Part shown: positions 1 through 10,689 of the stretch, piece by piece
How the letters are laid out: the number at the start of each line of letters is the position of its first letter
Position numbering within the stretch: the first letter of the stretch is position 1
Assembly: GCF_003473485.1 (NCBI RefSeq)
Contig: NC_053049.1
Location: 32,137,292-32,201,291, forward strand
Reading direction: 5' to 3'
Length of the DNA: 64,000 nucleotides
DNA from: Medicago truncatula
Lineage: Eukaryota > Streptophyta > Magnoliopsida > Fabales > Fabaceae
Translations under genes and position numbers: made by a program
Notes under the pieces: model-generated
What the model saw: only the letters and a program-made list of their open reading frames with translations
The model's database searches: none
Told to the model about the DNA's origin: nothing

Positions 1-3000
1 TAAAAGATTCCAAGTTAATGTCCTTGGAATTCTTATGAACCATAAAACGGACAAGGAAACTGATTCCGGCAAATTCTGTTTGGAAGATGATCTTGAGATT
101 GATTATCTTCTGCTGCCATCTATTGCTATAGAGGAAACACTATCTGTTGATTGGATAACTATTAATTCCATACATCCATCTATAGTTAAGTGTCTGCATC
201 ATGAAGCCAATATATGGACTGAAAAGGGTTTAGTATGCCCTTGCATATTGCAAAATGCTTTGATTTCTACTCCTCATAATGGCCGTACCTACATCACCAC
301 TGGCATAATGGAATTGGATGGAAATTCACCTCTGGAAGTAGGGGATGGAGAAGTAACTACGTACCAGAAGTACTTTGAACAAAAGTAAGTAATTTTTTGT
401 GGTAGATGTTTAGTGTAAAGTTAATCTATCTACTTTGGTGCCTTATATATTATCCGATTAATTTATCTATTTTAGGGCATTATTCTAATTTATCCTTTTC
501 TGAGTTTCAGACATGGCATTCGATTGCGTTTTGAACATCAAAGCCTACTTAAAGCAAGACACGTTTTTCCAGTAAAGAATTATTGTCATGGACATAGGAA
601 AGCGAAGGACAGAGGTTTGAGCTTTAAATTTTTATTTTGTTTTTAGCGGTACCTTGATCTTTACTTATTAAGTACCATACAAACCTTTGGGGTGCATAAA
701 CACACGGAAGATATAGTTTCTTCTATAATCGCCGTCAAACACTTATAATGTGTAATCCGATCTTAATCCTGTGTTTTTCTTTTTCAGATGTGAGCAAGAC
801 CTTTGTTGAGTTACCTCCTGAACTTTGCTCTATAATCATGTCACCAATATCAGTCAAAACTCTTTATACATTTTCATTTATTCCATCGATCATGCATAGA
901 CTTGAGTCATTGCTTGTAGCTTTGAACTTTAAAAAGATGCATTTGAATCATTGTCCGCAGAACCGGATTCAAACATTCAAGGTGGGCTAGTTTTTCTTCT
1001 TTCCAGAATTATGAAATTTAGAAAAACAGTTTCTTTTTTATTGTGTGCTTTTATTTTTAGTTGTCAAACATTTTAGAGATATTCGCACTGATGGTATCTG
1101 CATTTTTCATTATAGGTCTTGGAAGCAATGACCACAAAGTCATGCAAGGAGACCTTTCATTATGAGTCTCTGGAGACACTAGGAGATTCTTTTTTAAAAT
1201 ATGCTGTTAGTCAGCAGCTTTTTAATATGTATGAAAATCATCACGAGGGTCTTCTTAGTGTGAAGAGGGAGAAGATTATTTGTAACGCTGCCCTCTGCAA
1301 GTTAGGTTGCGGTTCTATGCTTCCGGTATCCTTTCTCTCCCTCTCTTTTTTGATATATTAGTCTTTAATCTTTTATACTTACATCTCTTATGAGGCTTAC
1401 TTTCAACACTTTATATATTATATTTTATTCTTTTCCATACAATGTTTCCACCTGTATACTATTTCTTCACTTATATGACTGATTTTCTTAATTAGTTGAT
1501 ATTGTGTTTTTAGAAGTTTGCAGAAGATTATAGTTATTATAATTTTGATCCTATAATATGCTTCTAACTTGGCTGATTATTATGTCGGTATCATTTTTTT
1601 TTTTTTATTTAGTTTTTTGCTTACTTGAAGCACTGAAGATCAAAACGAAAAGTGTAAAATATTCATTATTTACCCTAATAAATATTACGTTCTACAAACT
1701 GTAATGCTTATGAAGTTATGATTATGTTGCATTCTTTGACTATTCATTCTGCAGTATTATTTTGAAACTGTACTTGCGAATAATATATTAATTCTGTTAT
1801 TGATTATCTATTCTTCTGAGTTGCAGGGCTTCATACGGAATGAGCCTTTTGATCCAAAGACCTGGATCATTCCTGGAGTTAAATCAAGATGTTTTAAATT
1901 AGAAGAGACAGTTTTCAAGGGGACAAAAATATATACTCGAGGGAATAGAAAATTGAAACGGAAAGTTGTTGCTGATGTTGTTGAAGCACTAATTGGGGCA
2001 TTCCTTAGCGCTGGTGGTGAGATGGCTGCATTGTTGTTTATGGATTGGGTTGGCATCAAAGTGAATTTGAATATTACACCCTATGAGAGGCAAATCAATT
2101 CTTGTCCAGACAATCTTCTTAATGTCAGCTATCTAGAATCCCTCTTGAAGTACTCGTTTAGGGACCGTTCCCTGTTAGTAGAAGCTATGACACACGGTTC
2201 TTACATGCTGCCTGACGTGCCTAGATGCTATCAGGTACTTACTGTTGGTATTATTCTTGTTACATGTGTTTTGCTTTTGCCTAATTTTTCAAATAATATA
2301 TTCCTTTCCCTGCAGAGACTTGAATACTTAGGAGACTCGGTGTTGGATTATCTCATTACTACACATTTGTATAATGAATATCCTGGCATGACACCTGGGC
2401 AGTTAACTGATATGCGGTCAGCTTCTGTGAATAACGATTGTTACGCAATGTCTGCCATTAAGGTTCAACTGCATAAACATGTACTCCATGCCTCTCAGGA
2501 GTTACATAAACATATTGCAGCTACCCTTGATAAATTTGACGAACAGTCTGCATCACAAACTTTTGGATGGGAGTCTGAGGCTTCATTCCCCAAGGTTAGT
2601 TTGTCGAAATCTTGGAATAACGCTATTACTGTCATAGTAGTGTTTGAGTAGAGAAAACTCTAATATTGTTAGTGCATTTTTTCATGTTGTGAATCTGATG
2701 ATCTAAAATTGTTCCTATTGTTTGCAGGTACTTGGAGACATCATAGAGTCTCTAGCTGGTGCTATACTTGTTGATTCAGGATACAACAAGGAGGTTGTGT
2801 GGCAAAGCATAAGGCCTCTTTTGGAACCCCTTGTGACACCTGATACATTAACGATCCATCCGATCAGAGAATTAACAGAACTGTGCCAGAAAATGGATTA
2901 TACTATGGAGAAGGACTTGTCCAGGAACGACGGCTTTATTAGCTGTAGAATTGAGGTAAATGCAGATGGTGTAATTCATCAATACGAGTACAAAGGTTCT

Positions 3001-3081
3001 ACCGACAAGAAAACAGCTACAAGACTAGCCTGCAAGGGAGTTTTGAATTCCTTGCAGTTGAAGGAAACACTAGACCAGTGA
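1..3081 (+). CDS. DCL2: Dicer-like protein 2 (DCL2), C-terminal part, gene continues off the left edge
   Basis: Plant Dicer that cuts long double-stranded RNA into siRNAs (22-nt class for DCL2), acting in antiviral and transgene silencing. Exons read as 1-384, 511-614, 788-981, 1116-1325, 1827-2234, 2316-2594 and 2728-3081; all introns are GT..AG and phases agree. The first exon is open to the left edge, so ATG 35 is not the gene start. Order: end of PAZ (to about 614), linker, RNase IIIa with signature ESLETLGDSFLKYA and distal acids in ADVVEALIGAFL, RNase IIIb with RLEYLGDSVLDYL and distal acids in GDIIESLAGAIL, then a single dsRNA-binding domain ending at TGA 3081. All four acidic catalytic positions per RNase III domain appear present. 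One dsRBD and the motif GWESEASFPKVLGD favour DCL2 over DCL1 or DCL4. It looks intact as far as visible. Confidence 0.87.
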
Positions 3082-3334
3082 TATACTTGACTTGTGGAAT
3101 TGTAAAAACACAGGGCTGTAATTTTTTAGCTGTGGTATTAGGCTTTCTCCTTTCTATGTGCATCTTCTCTTTTTGTGCTGACATTGTGATTGTGAATACA
3201 TGTTGAATCAATTTTAATTTGGACTTGCAGAAATTATAATGAGTTTGAGATTCAGTTGTTTGATAAGAAAATAAATTTTTCAATTCAGTATATTACCATA
3301 GATTCATGAACTAGATCCATAATATTATATTAAC

Positions 3335-4070
3335 GCAACATGGGTGTGGTGAAGGTGGGGAGGCGTGGAAGTAGAGGAGGAGGTTGTTTGCTTGGAAGGA
3401 GGACCTTTTTAGGTGTTGTTGTTTTTTGCTTCATAATGTTGTTTTGCAGGAAAGTGTAGTTGACCGTTGGAAGTGGTCTCTTGATCCAGTTAAAGGCTAC
3501 TCTATCGGCGATGCATATCAGATGTTCACAGCAACAGACCAAAATCCTAACAGGGCTAACATGTATACCATATGTCATAAACAACTTCCTCTCAAGGTCT
3601 CTTTATTTGTGTGGTGTCTCTTTCACAATTGTCTCCCAACAAAAGATAATCTCTTAAGGCGAGGCATTGTTCACCCAGATGCTACCAATTGTGTAGGAGG
3701 ATTTGCTCTTCCGGAGACTGCGGATCACCTATTCATCACTTGCAGTCATTTCAGCCAGTTATGGGTGCTTGTTCGAAGTTGGCTCGGTTTCTCTTCGGTT
3801 GATACTTTCCGTGCTTTCGATCATGTTGTGCAGTTCGGCCAGCTTGGTGGGTTTCCTCGTTCCTCTCACCATTTTTTGAAACTTATTTGGTTCTCTTGTG
3901 TCTGGACAATTTGGAAGGAAAGAAACAATTGAGTCTTCAACAGCCAAGCTTTGGTGTTACATCAGTTGCTCTACAAAGTTAAATTATTGTCTTTTTTGTG
4001 GCTTAAGGCAAAAAATGCCACACTTTTGTTACTCTTATTATTGTCTACTTGTTGATGATTAAAATAAAGG
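3335..4070 (+). mobile_element. L1-type LINE fragment, ORF2 C-terminal zinc-binding (zf-RVT) region
   Basis: The open frame 3384-3932 encodes the region downstream of reverse transcriptase in plant LINEs: a WKWSLDPVKGYSIGDAY block, then LPLKVSLFVWCLFHNCLPTKDNLLRRG, split here as LPLKVSLFVW and LPTKDNLLRRG, then CVGGF...ETADHLFITC and VWTIWKERNN. The same blocks occur in the larger LINE at 43.5-44.1 kb. After an in-frame stop the similarity goes on (SFLWLKAKNA) to about 4050. There is no RT or endonuclease, so this is a 5'-truncated, decayed copy just downstream of DCL2. No clear poly-A or target duplication was found. Confidence 0.75.
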
Positions 4071-4980
4071 ATTAGAGTTACTTATTGTTTTTGGTACTTG
4101 TAGTAAGAGTAAAGGACCGTTGTGGTTCTGGATGAGGTGATAAATATAATCAACGGATATAAGTGAGGTAATTATCTACAATTCGAAGTGGTGTATCCGT
4201 AAGCAATGAATTAAGCTTAGACGGGTAATGAGTTCTACCAAAGAACAAATTATTTAGGAGAACATGGATTCGTTTCATGGATGGCACAATTCTTAACATA
4301 CTATATTTACCTTACGGCCGAACTCTGGATTACAAGGCTCATTTCCCTTAAAAGATGGATGGTTAACACCTAAAAAAAGTTGTTAGACTAAATAGATTTA
4401 GCTCGACCAAAAAGTTCAATTTTAAGATCTGAAGACTATTTTCGCGAGTGTGATAAAATTGAGAGACAATGCAATTCCGTATTCAATTAGGATTTTAAAG
4501 AATTTTAAAAGGCTTTTTATAAGTCCTTGAAAATAAACTTGTTTTGAGATATTCAATTAAGACTCTTTGTAACTTAATAAAATTTTCAATTTAGTACATG
4601 TATTCAAGAGTTTTTGGTGCAGTATGTTCTTGATGAACTAAAGAGGAGAGTGTAATTTGAGTAGACGATAAAAAATTATTATGGGTAAGATCCTCTTTAC
4701 TCTATAACGAGATCGAATACAATGTGTTGAAGAATACAATATCAAAGATTTCATAGGAAAGATTCCAGAATGTTACCATACGAAATTATATGTGGAACAT
4801 ATCTATTATAAATTAATGGTTTTAACCTTATAATAAACAGATCCAGAATATATTATCAACTCAACATATGCATTCAAAAGTTTGATCAAAACAAGGAAAA
4901 TAGTAGCTTTTATGCATTCAACAGTGTGATCAAAACAAGGAACATAATAGCTTTTAATTTGCGAAAATATGGCTACTATA
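4071..4980. other. AT-rich spacer, nothing recognised
   Basis: No coding frame, repeat end or RNA gene could be supported here. A short stretch recurs imperfectly near 4876-4900 and 4916-4940 (tgatcaaaacaaggaa). Confidence 0.5.
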
Positions 4981-4998
4981 TATCTAATATCTAACTAA

Positions 4999-5559
4999 TT
5001 AGATTTCCACGACAATTCTAAGATGCAAAGTGAACCGACGAGCATCGGAAGGTCCAACTCCAATAGCAAGATCAGAACCAAATAATCTCTCATCGAAATT
5101 GAACAATTCATGAACTTCTGACACGAGCTTCAGTGCTAGTTGCTCGAGTGAATCAGAGGGAAAGTCTTGGTGGAACAAGATAGACCGAAACCAATCTTTA
5201 CCCTCTCGAAAGAACCTTTTGCTGCTAACTTCTTGATAATTGTTGAGTAAGGTGTTAAGACATGTAACTGAGTTAGAATCAACTGAATGCGAGAGAACAT
5301 CGATATGAAAATTTAACCAATCGGTGGGCATGAGCTTGGGGCGCTGCACCTCTAGATTGTAATTCATGCTTCGAAGATATTCATATTGCTCTTGATATTG
5401 TGCAGATAATCCATAATAGCAACTTGCTGGTTCTAAACATTGTGAATAAAAAATAAGACTGTAAGTCATGTGTATATGTATGATGAATTAATATACTAAC
5501 TTTCTTAAAATTCTATTTCTTATATTCATACCTGATTGTGTAGAGAAGGAGGAAGACAT
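4999..5559 (-). CDS. Unrecognised two-exon gene, about 153 residues
   Basis: Read on the minus strand: exon 1 at 5559-5532 (MSSSFSTQS plus one base), intron with GT at 5531-5530 and AG at 5434-5433, exon 2 at 5432-4999. The split codon becomes GAA, giving EPASCYYGLSAQYQEQYEYL and then the long open frame to TAA. I chose this splice because it joins a good start context to the frame without any stop and because a TATA box lies about 90 bases upstream of ATG. The product is soluble-looking, with no signal peptide or membrane segment. Segments such as WLNFHIDVLSHSVDSNS and GPSDARRFTLHLRIVVEI resemble no family I can name with confidence. A longer first exon starting at 5469 is possible but less likely. 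Confidence 0.5.
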
Positions 5560-5647
5560 GATCGTTTCTTTTTCTTCTGAACGCTGAAACTTCTTTATCT
5601 CGTTGAATTTTTTTTTGTGTGCACTTTTTCTTATGGTTGCAAGCCAA

Positions 5648-5654
5648 TTTATAG
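5648..5654 (-). promoter_or_regulatory. TATA box for the minus-strand gene at 5559-4999
   Basis: TATAAAT on the minus strand, about 90 bases before the ATG at 5559. This leaves room for a 5' leader of roughly 60 bases. Confidence 0.4.
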
Positions 5655-5659
5655 ATAAT

Positions 5660-6220
5660 GAGGTTAGGGTTTCTTTTTAAGGTTGCTTTATGGACAAGAA
5701 AGTAATTTGTTGAGATTTTTTCGGCTACAATAATTATTTAGATTTGGATTTAATACATCTTTCGTATGATCAATCCTAAAAAAAACCATTCAAAGATCCA
5801 ACCGTCCAAGTCATCAACCCACACCTAAACCAAATCACCCAATCAAATCACAGAAACTAAATCATATATATATATATATATGTCTATTTTTTTTTCCTTT
5901 TATCATTTAAAAAATGTAACAAACTAAATGAGTATATATTTATACTTACTTTTTCATTATCCCAATTATACTTTTAAACAACTTTTTCTATAATAAAGAT
6001 CGTTGTTGGTGTCATTATCCCAATTATATATATTTTTTTATATTGTTGGTGTCAATAAAATAAACAATTATGATTAGTTTGGTTTATTATAACTTGAAAG
6101 CAGCAAACATTTATATTTTTAATTTTAATCCAAATCAAAATTTCATAAAAAAAAAAAAAAAAAAAAAACATCGTTAATAATTTTCAAAGGTAAGTGAAAT
6201 AAAAAGAGCGGAAAGTCGGA
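5660..6220. other. AT-rich spacer with poly-A and TA tracts
   Basis: Contains a short TA run near 5868-5881 and an A tract of about 20 bases at 6148-6168. No gene is seen. Confidence 0.5.
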
Positions 6221-6262
6221 CACGTGAGTGCCTGTCCACTAATATATATATATATATATAAA
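6221..6262 (+). promoter_or_regulatory. G-box and TA-rich core promoter region upstream of the H2B-like gene
   Basis: CACGTG at 6221-6226 is followed by a (TA)n run ending in TATAAAC at about 6255-6263, 55 bases before the H2B ATG. The arrangement resembles a plant core promoter, but the TA run could equally be a plain microsatellite. Confidence 0.3.
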
Positions 6263-6316
6263 CAAAACACAGCTGAGACAAAAATCTCATTCTTCATCAC
6301 TTCCAATCCTTCAAAA

Positions 6317-6607
6317 ATGGCAAAAGCCGTAGAGAAAAAAGTAGCTGAGAAGAGACCAACGAAGAAGAAGGACACAGAGAAGAAAATCCCAAAGGAAGGA
6401 GAAACATGGAAAAAGAGATCAAAGAAAAGCATTGAAACCTACAAGATATATATATTCAAGGTTCTCAAACAAGTTCATCCTGCCATTGGTGTTTCAAGTA
6501 AAGCTATGGGAGTTATTAACAGTTTCGTGAACGATATCTTTAAGAAACTCGCTCAAGAACTGTTGAGACTCGTGCGTTATTATATAGATACGAATTTTAA
6601 CATATAA
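6317..6607 (+). pseudogene. Histone H2B, C-terminally truncated
   Basis: The start is [18 protein letters not shown], a lysine-rich H2B tail, then [20 protein letters not shown] and [19 protein letters not shown], nearly identical to plant H2B up to the middle of the histone fold (DIFKKLAQE). From LLRLVRYY onward the canonical RYNKKPTITSREIQTAVRL helix and the C-terminal helix are missing; the frame stops after DTNFNI, giving 96 residues against about 140-150. Without the second half of the fold it could not pair properly with H2A. The ATG at 6317 is preferred over an upstream one in the TA repeat. The stop codon lies in the 8-bp sequence duplicated around the adjacent composite hAT structure, but the loss of homology begins about 35 bases earlier, so the insertion alone does not explain the truncation. 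Confidence 0.72.
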
Positions 6608-6612
6608 GATGT
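6605..6612. repeat. Left 8-bp target duplication of the composite hAT structure
   Basis: taagatgt lies directly before CAGGGATGG and recurs exactly at 10515-10522 directly after the last CCGTCCCTG. Eight bases is the hAT duplication length. Confidence 0.8.
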
Positions 6613-6719
6613 CAGGGATGGCCTCAAGTTATAGAGAATGTGGGCATTGGCCGTCACTATCTTTTGGAGAAAAAATTGAATAGCATTTGTATTATTTTTA
6701 ACTCAAATAATGATCTTTG

Positions 6720-6771
<52 letters not shown>

Positions 6772-7310
6772 AATACTAATAATATAGGTATTTTGATTAA
6801 TATTATATATGGTCATGTAAACAAGTGCTCTAAGGGTGTTATTTAAGGATTTCATAAAAATAAATTTTGTTTTGAAAATACTTAGTAATATTTAAAAAAA
6901 AATATATGCAAAAGTTACCACTTTTGATTGTTTAAAAAATTTCTTAAAGGTGTTTGTTAGTATTTTCTTATTTTATGTACATAACAATCTTTTCTATAAC
7001 GTTAGTGGAGACAAGAAAATATGTTGTTCACTCATTGATATATTTCCTTTTAGAGTTTTCTGTGTGTGTATGTGTGACAACTATAATTGTTGAAAGAGTT
7101 TTCTCCACAATGAATATTATTAAAAACTGAACGCGGAATCACAAGAGAATAATTATGAAGTATATTTTTTTGGAAAGAATTATGATGTATATTTATATTT
7201 TCAAAATTAAAGTAGTGTGTGTGTTTGCGCACGCGTGTGGGTGGATGGGTGTGTGCGTACGTGCGTGTGTGTGTTGCCCTCACTACTCAAGACTTTTGGG
7301 TTCGTCCCTG
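6613..7310. mobile_element. hAT-like non-autonomous element, copy E1
   Basis: About 698 bp, from CAGGGATGGCCTCAAG to CTTTTGGGTTCGTCCCTG (approximate inverted ends). The inside holds an (AT)n tract at 6722-6761 and a GT-rich tract near 7209-7275, with no transposase. It is nearly identical to E2 and close to E3 apart from microsatellite length. Confidence 0.75.
6722..6761. repeat. (AT)n microsatellite in E1
   Basis: Pure AT dinucleotide tract followed by a short TG run. The corresponding tracts in E2 and E3 are longer, at about 8314-8371 and 9930-9979. Confidence 0.9.
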
Positions 7311-8204
7311 AGTTAAGTATGCCTCCCTTTTCAACCTACACATTCATTTGGAGCTTAACATATGTACTCCAATGTAGATTCCCTCGCCCCACATTTTGTG
7401 ACAATTATACATTTCAAAGCATCAATCCCTTGTTGTAATCCTAACCAAGTCAATATAACTCGATTTAAAAATAAAACAAGGCAAAATTGTAGCCATTTCA
7501 CGTGTAGAAACTCTTCCATAAGCACAAGCATTCAGAGAAGCATCCAGCACAAAGGGAGCGGCTTCCAGGATATCCCAGGCAGACACTTTTAGTTTCACTA
7601 AAGCATTATCCAATCCAGACCCGAAACTAGAAGAGATGCTGCTTCCTAAGGTCATAGGTGTCAAAGGCTCAGAAGCAACATTTACCTTCCTAAACATCAT
7701 CCTTAGTAAAGCATCAACAATCTGTTGAACAGGCCCTCTAGGCATAAGACCCGAGTGGGTCGAAGCAATGCGTTCTTGATGTTGTCGATGCCAAAAGTTT
7801 AGTTTTGAAAAGGAATCCATATATACATATTCTTTAGGAAAGCGTACAATTTTTGACAATCTTTTGAGCTTTAGACTATCCTTTGTTGATCTTCCAAATG
7901 ATGCAACTCTACTGTTTCGAACCAATAAAAGGTTTTCAGGACTAAATAGATTTTCAAGTGGTGGAGTTGCTTCATTTCCCCTTACTTATTCAATGGGTAA
8001 GTGATCAAACCGTCAGAATCTAAGCAAAAGAGTAAATGCATTAGAGAACACCTCATGAGGAGAGAGTTTTCCTCTGGTTGCGACAGTCCATGAGACATCA
8101 GAAACCCAAGAGCAAAAAATCTCACATATTTGCATTAGCCCTGCTGCAAGTAATGGAACTTGAAATGAAAAAACAACAACATGTATCAGAATCAGAAACA
8201 CAAG
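7311..8204 (-). pseudogene. Mediator subunit MED33/REF4-like gene fragment, copy M1
   Basis: On the minus strand this segment encodes part of MED33 (REF4/RFR1 family), a Mediator tail subunit that represses phenylpropanoid genes in Arabidopsis. Upstream piece, about 8170-8013: PLLAAGLMQICEIF then KLSPHEVFSNAFTLLLRF. Downstream piece, 7925 to about 7430: VRNSRVASFGRSTKDSLK, FPKEYVYMDSFSKLNFWHRQ, PVQQIVDALLRMMFRKVN and VSAWDILEAAPFVLDASL. The order and spacing match the family. The two pieces lie in different frames with a break between them, and coding similarity stops after STREMAT where intron-like sequence follows, so this is a captured genomic fragment and not a cDNA copy. It lies between hAT-like copies E1 and E2. 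Confidence 0.75.
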
Positions 8205-8311
8205 CAGGGACAACCCCAAGTTATAGAGATTGTGGCCATTGGCCGTCACTATTTTTTGGAGAAAAAATTGAATAGTATTTGTATTATTTTTAACTCAAAT
8301 AATGATCTTTG

Positions 8312-8375
<64 letters not shown>

Positions 8376-8932
8376 AAAATACTAATAATATAGGTATTTT
8401 GGTTGATATTATATATGGTCATGTAAACAAGTGCTCTAAGGGTGTTATTTAAGGATTTCATAAAAATAAATTTTGTTTTGAAAATACTTAGTAATATTAC
8501 AAAAAAAAATTATGCAAAAGTTACCACTTTTGATTGCTTAAAAATTTTCCTAAAGGTGTTTGTTAGTATTTTCTTATTTTATGTACATAACAATCTTTTC
8601 TATAACCTTAGTGGAGACAAGAAAATATGTTGTTCGCTCATTGATATATTTCCTTTTAGAGTTTTCTGTGTGTGTCTGTGTGACAACTATAATTGTTGAA
8701 AGAGTTTTCTCCACAATGAATATTATTAAGAACTGAACGCAGAATCACAAGAGAATAATTATGAAGTATATTTTTTTGGAAAGAATTATGATGTATATTT
8801 ATATTTTCAAAATTAAAGTTGTGTGTGTGTGTGTGTGTGTGTTTGCGCACGCGTGTGGGTGGATGGGTGTGTGCGTACGTGCGTGTGTGTGTGTGTTGCC
8901 CTCACTACTCAAGACTTTTGGGTTCGTCCCTG
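8205..8932. mobile_element. hAT-like non-autonomous element, copy E2
   Basis: From CAGGGACAACCCCAAG to GGGTTCGTCCCTG, about 728 bp. It is longer than E1 mainly through its (AT)n (8314-8371) and GT tracts. The 8 bases on its two sides do not match each other, so E2 was not inserted here on its own. Confidence 0.75.
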
Positions 8933-9825
8933 AGTTAAGTATGCCTCCCTTTTCAACCTACACATTCATTTGGAGCTTAACATATGTACTCCAATGTAGA
9001 TTCCCTCGCCCCACATTTTGTGACAATTATACATTTCAAAGCATCAATCCCTTGTTGTAATCCTAACCAAGTCAATATAACTCGATTTAAAAATAAAACA
9101 AGGCAAAATTGTAGCCATTTCACGTGTAGAAACTCTTCCATAAGCACAAGCATTCAGAGAAGCATCCAACATAAAGGGAACGCCTTCCAGGATATCTAAG
9201 GCAGACACTTTTAGTTTCACTAAAGCATTATCCAATCTAGACCCGGAACTAGAAGAGATGATGCTTCCTAAGGTCATAGGTGTCAAAGGCTCAGAAGCAA
9301 CATTTACCTTCCTAAACATCATCCTTAGTAAAGCATCAACAATCTGTTGAACAGGCCCTCCAGGCATAAGACCAGAGTGGGTCGAAGCAATGCGTTCTTG
9401 ATGTTGTCAATGCCAAAAGTTTAGTTTTGGAAAGGAATCCATATATACATATTCTTTAGGAAAGCATAATATTTTTGACAATTTTTTGAGCTTTAGACTA
9501 TCCTTTGCTGATCTTCCAAATGATGCAACTCTACCGTTTCGAACCAATAAAAGGTTTTCAGGACTAAATAGATTTCCAAGTGGTGGAGTTGCTGGATTTC
9601 CCCTTACTTATTCAATGGGTAAGTGATCAAACCGTCAGAATCTAAGCAAAAGAGTAAATGCATTAGAGAACACCTCATGTGGAGAGAGTTTTCCTCTGGT
9701 TGCGACAGTCCATGAGACATCAGAAACGCATGAGCAAAAAATCTCTTATATTTGCATTAGCCCTACCGCAAGTAATGGAACTTGAAATGAAAAACAACAA
9801 CATGTATCAGCATCAGAAACACAAG
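8933..9825 (-). pseudogene. Mediator MED33/REF4-like gene fragment, copy M2
   Basis: Near-identical second copy of M1, 893 against 894 bp, starting with the same agttaagtatgcc after the element end. The minus strand again gives PVQQIVDALLRMMFRKVN and NACAYGRVSTREMAT. Small changes break the long frame present in M1 (VSALDILEGVPFMLDASL here). Neither copy can make a Mediator subunit. The near identity indicates a recent tandem duplication of the E-M unit. Confidence 0.72.
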
Positions 9826-9926
9826 TAGGGACGGCCCCAAGTTATAGAGATTGTGGCCATTGGCCGTCACTATTTTTTGGAGAAAAAATTGAATTGTATT
9901 ATTTTTAACTCAAATAATGATCTTTG

Positions 9927-9982
<56 letters not shown>

Positions 9983-10261
9983 TATTAATAATGTAGATAT
10001 TTTTGTCAATATTATATATGGTCATGTAAACAAGTGTTTTAAGGGTGTTATTTAAGGATTTCATAAAAATAAATTTTGTTTTGAAAATACTTAGTAATAT
10101 TACAAAAAAATTTAGTTTCCACTGTTGATTGCTTAAAAAATGTCCTAAAGACGCTTGTTAGCATTTTCTTATTTTATATACATAACAATATTTCTATAAC
10201 GTTAGTGGAGACAAGGAAATATGTTGTTCACTCATTGATATATTTCCTTTTAGAGTTCTTA

Positions 10262-10296
<35 letters not shown>

Positions 10297-10514
10297 ACAA
10301 CTATAATTGTTGAAAGAGTTTTCTCCACAATGAATATTATTAAGAACTGAATGCAGAATGCCAAGAGAACAATTATGAAATATTTTTTTTTTTGGAAAGA
10401 ATTATGATGTAAATTTATGTTTTCAAAATTAAAGTAGTGGGTGGGTGGGCGGATGGGTGCATACGTGCGTGCGTGTGTTGCCTTCACTGCTCAGGACTTT
10501 TGGATCCGTCCCTG
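9826..10514. mobile_element. hAT-like non-autonomous element, copy E3
   Basis: From TAGGGACGGCCCCAAG (first base changed from C) to CTTTTGGATCCGTCCCTG, about 689 bp. It is the most diverged copy, with extra AT and GT runs around 10261-10297. Its right end is followed directly by taagatgt (10515-10522), the partner of the repeat before E1. Confidence 0.75.
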
Positions 10515-10522
10515 TAAGATGT
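10515..10522. repeat. Right 8-bp target duplication of the composite hAT structure
   Basis: taagatgt is identical to 6605-6612. It delimits 6613-10514 as one inserted unit. Confidence 0.8.
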
Positions 10523-10689
10523 TGTTCCATTTGTCTCAACGAACATTTTCAAAATATCAAATGTTGCTAAGCATGCTTTTCATTTGGATTTATTATAAAA
10601 AATTAAAAATATTAATAATTAAAATTGTGTATTGACGTTGACTTTGACATGTATTTAAGAATGGATAGAGTAACATTTTGTTTTTGCAA

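Noticed and set aside
7203-7275. GT-rich tract as a Z-DNA or regulatory site
   Set aside because: It is an internal microsatellite of the repeated hAT-like element and varies in length between copies. No specific function is supported.
8249-8461. Open frames rich in Tyr-Ile repeats over AT microsatellites
   Set aside because: They are translations of (AT)n tracts inside the hAT-like elements.
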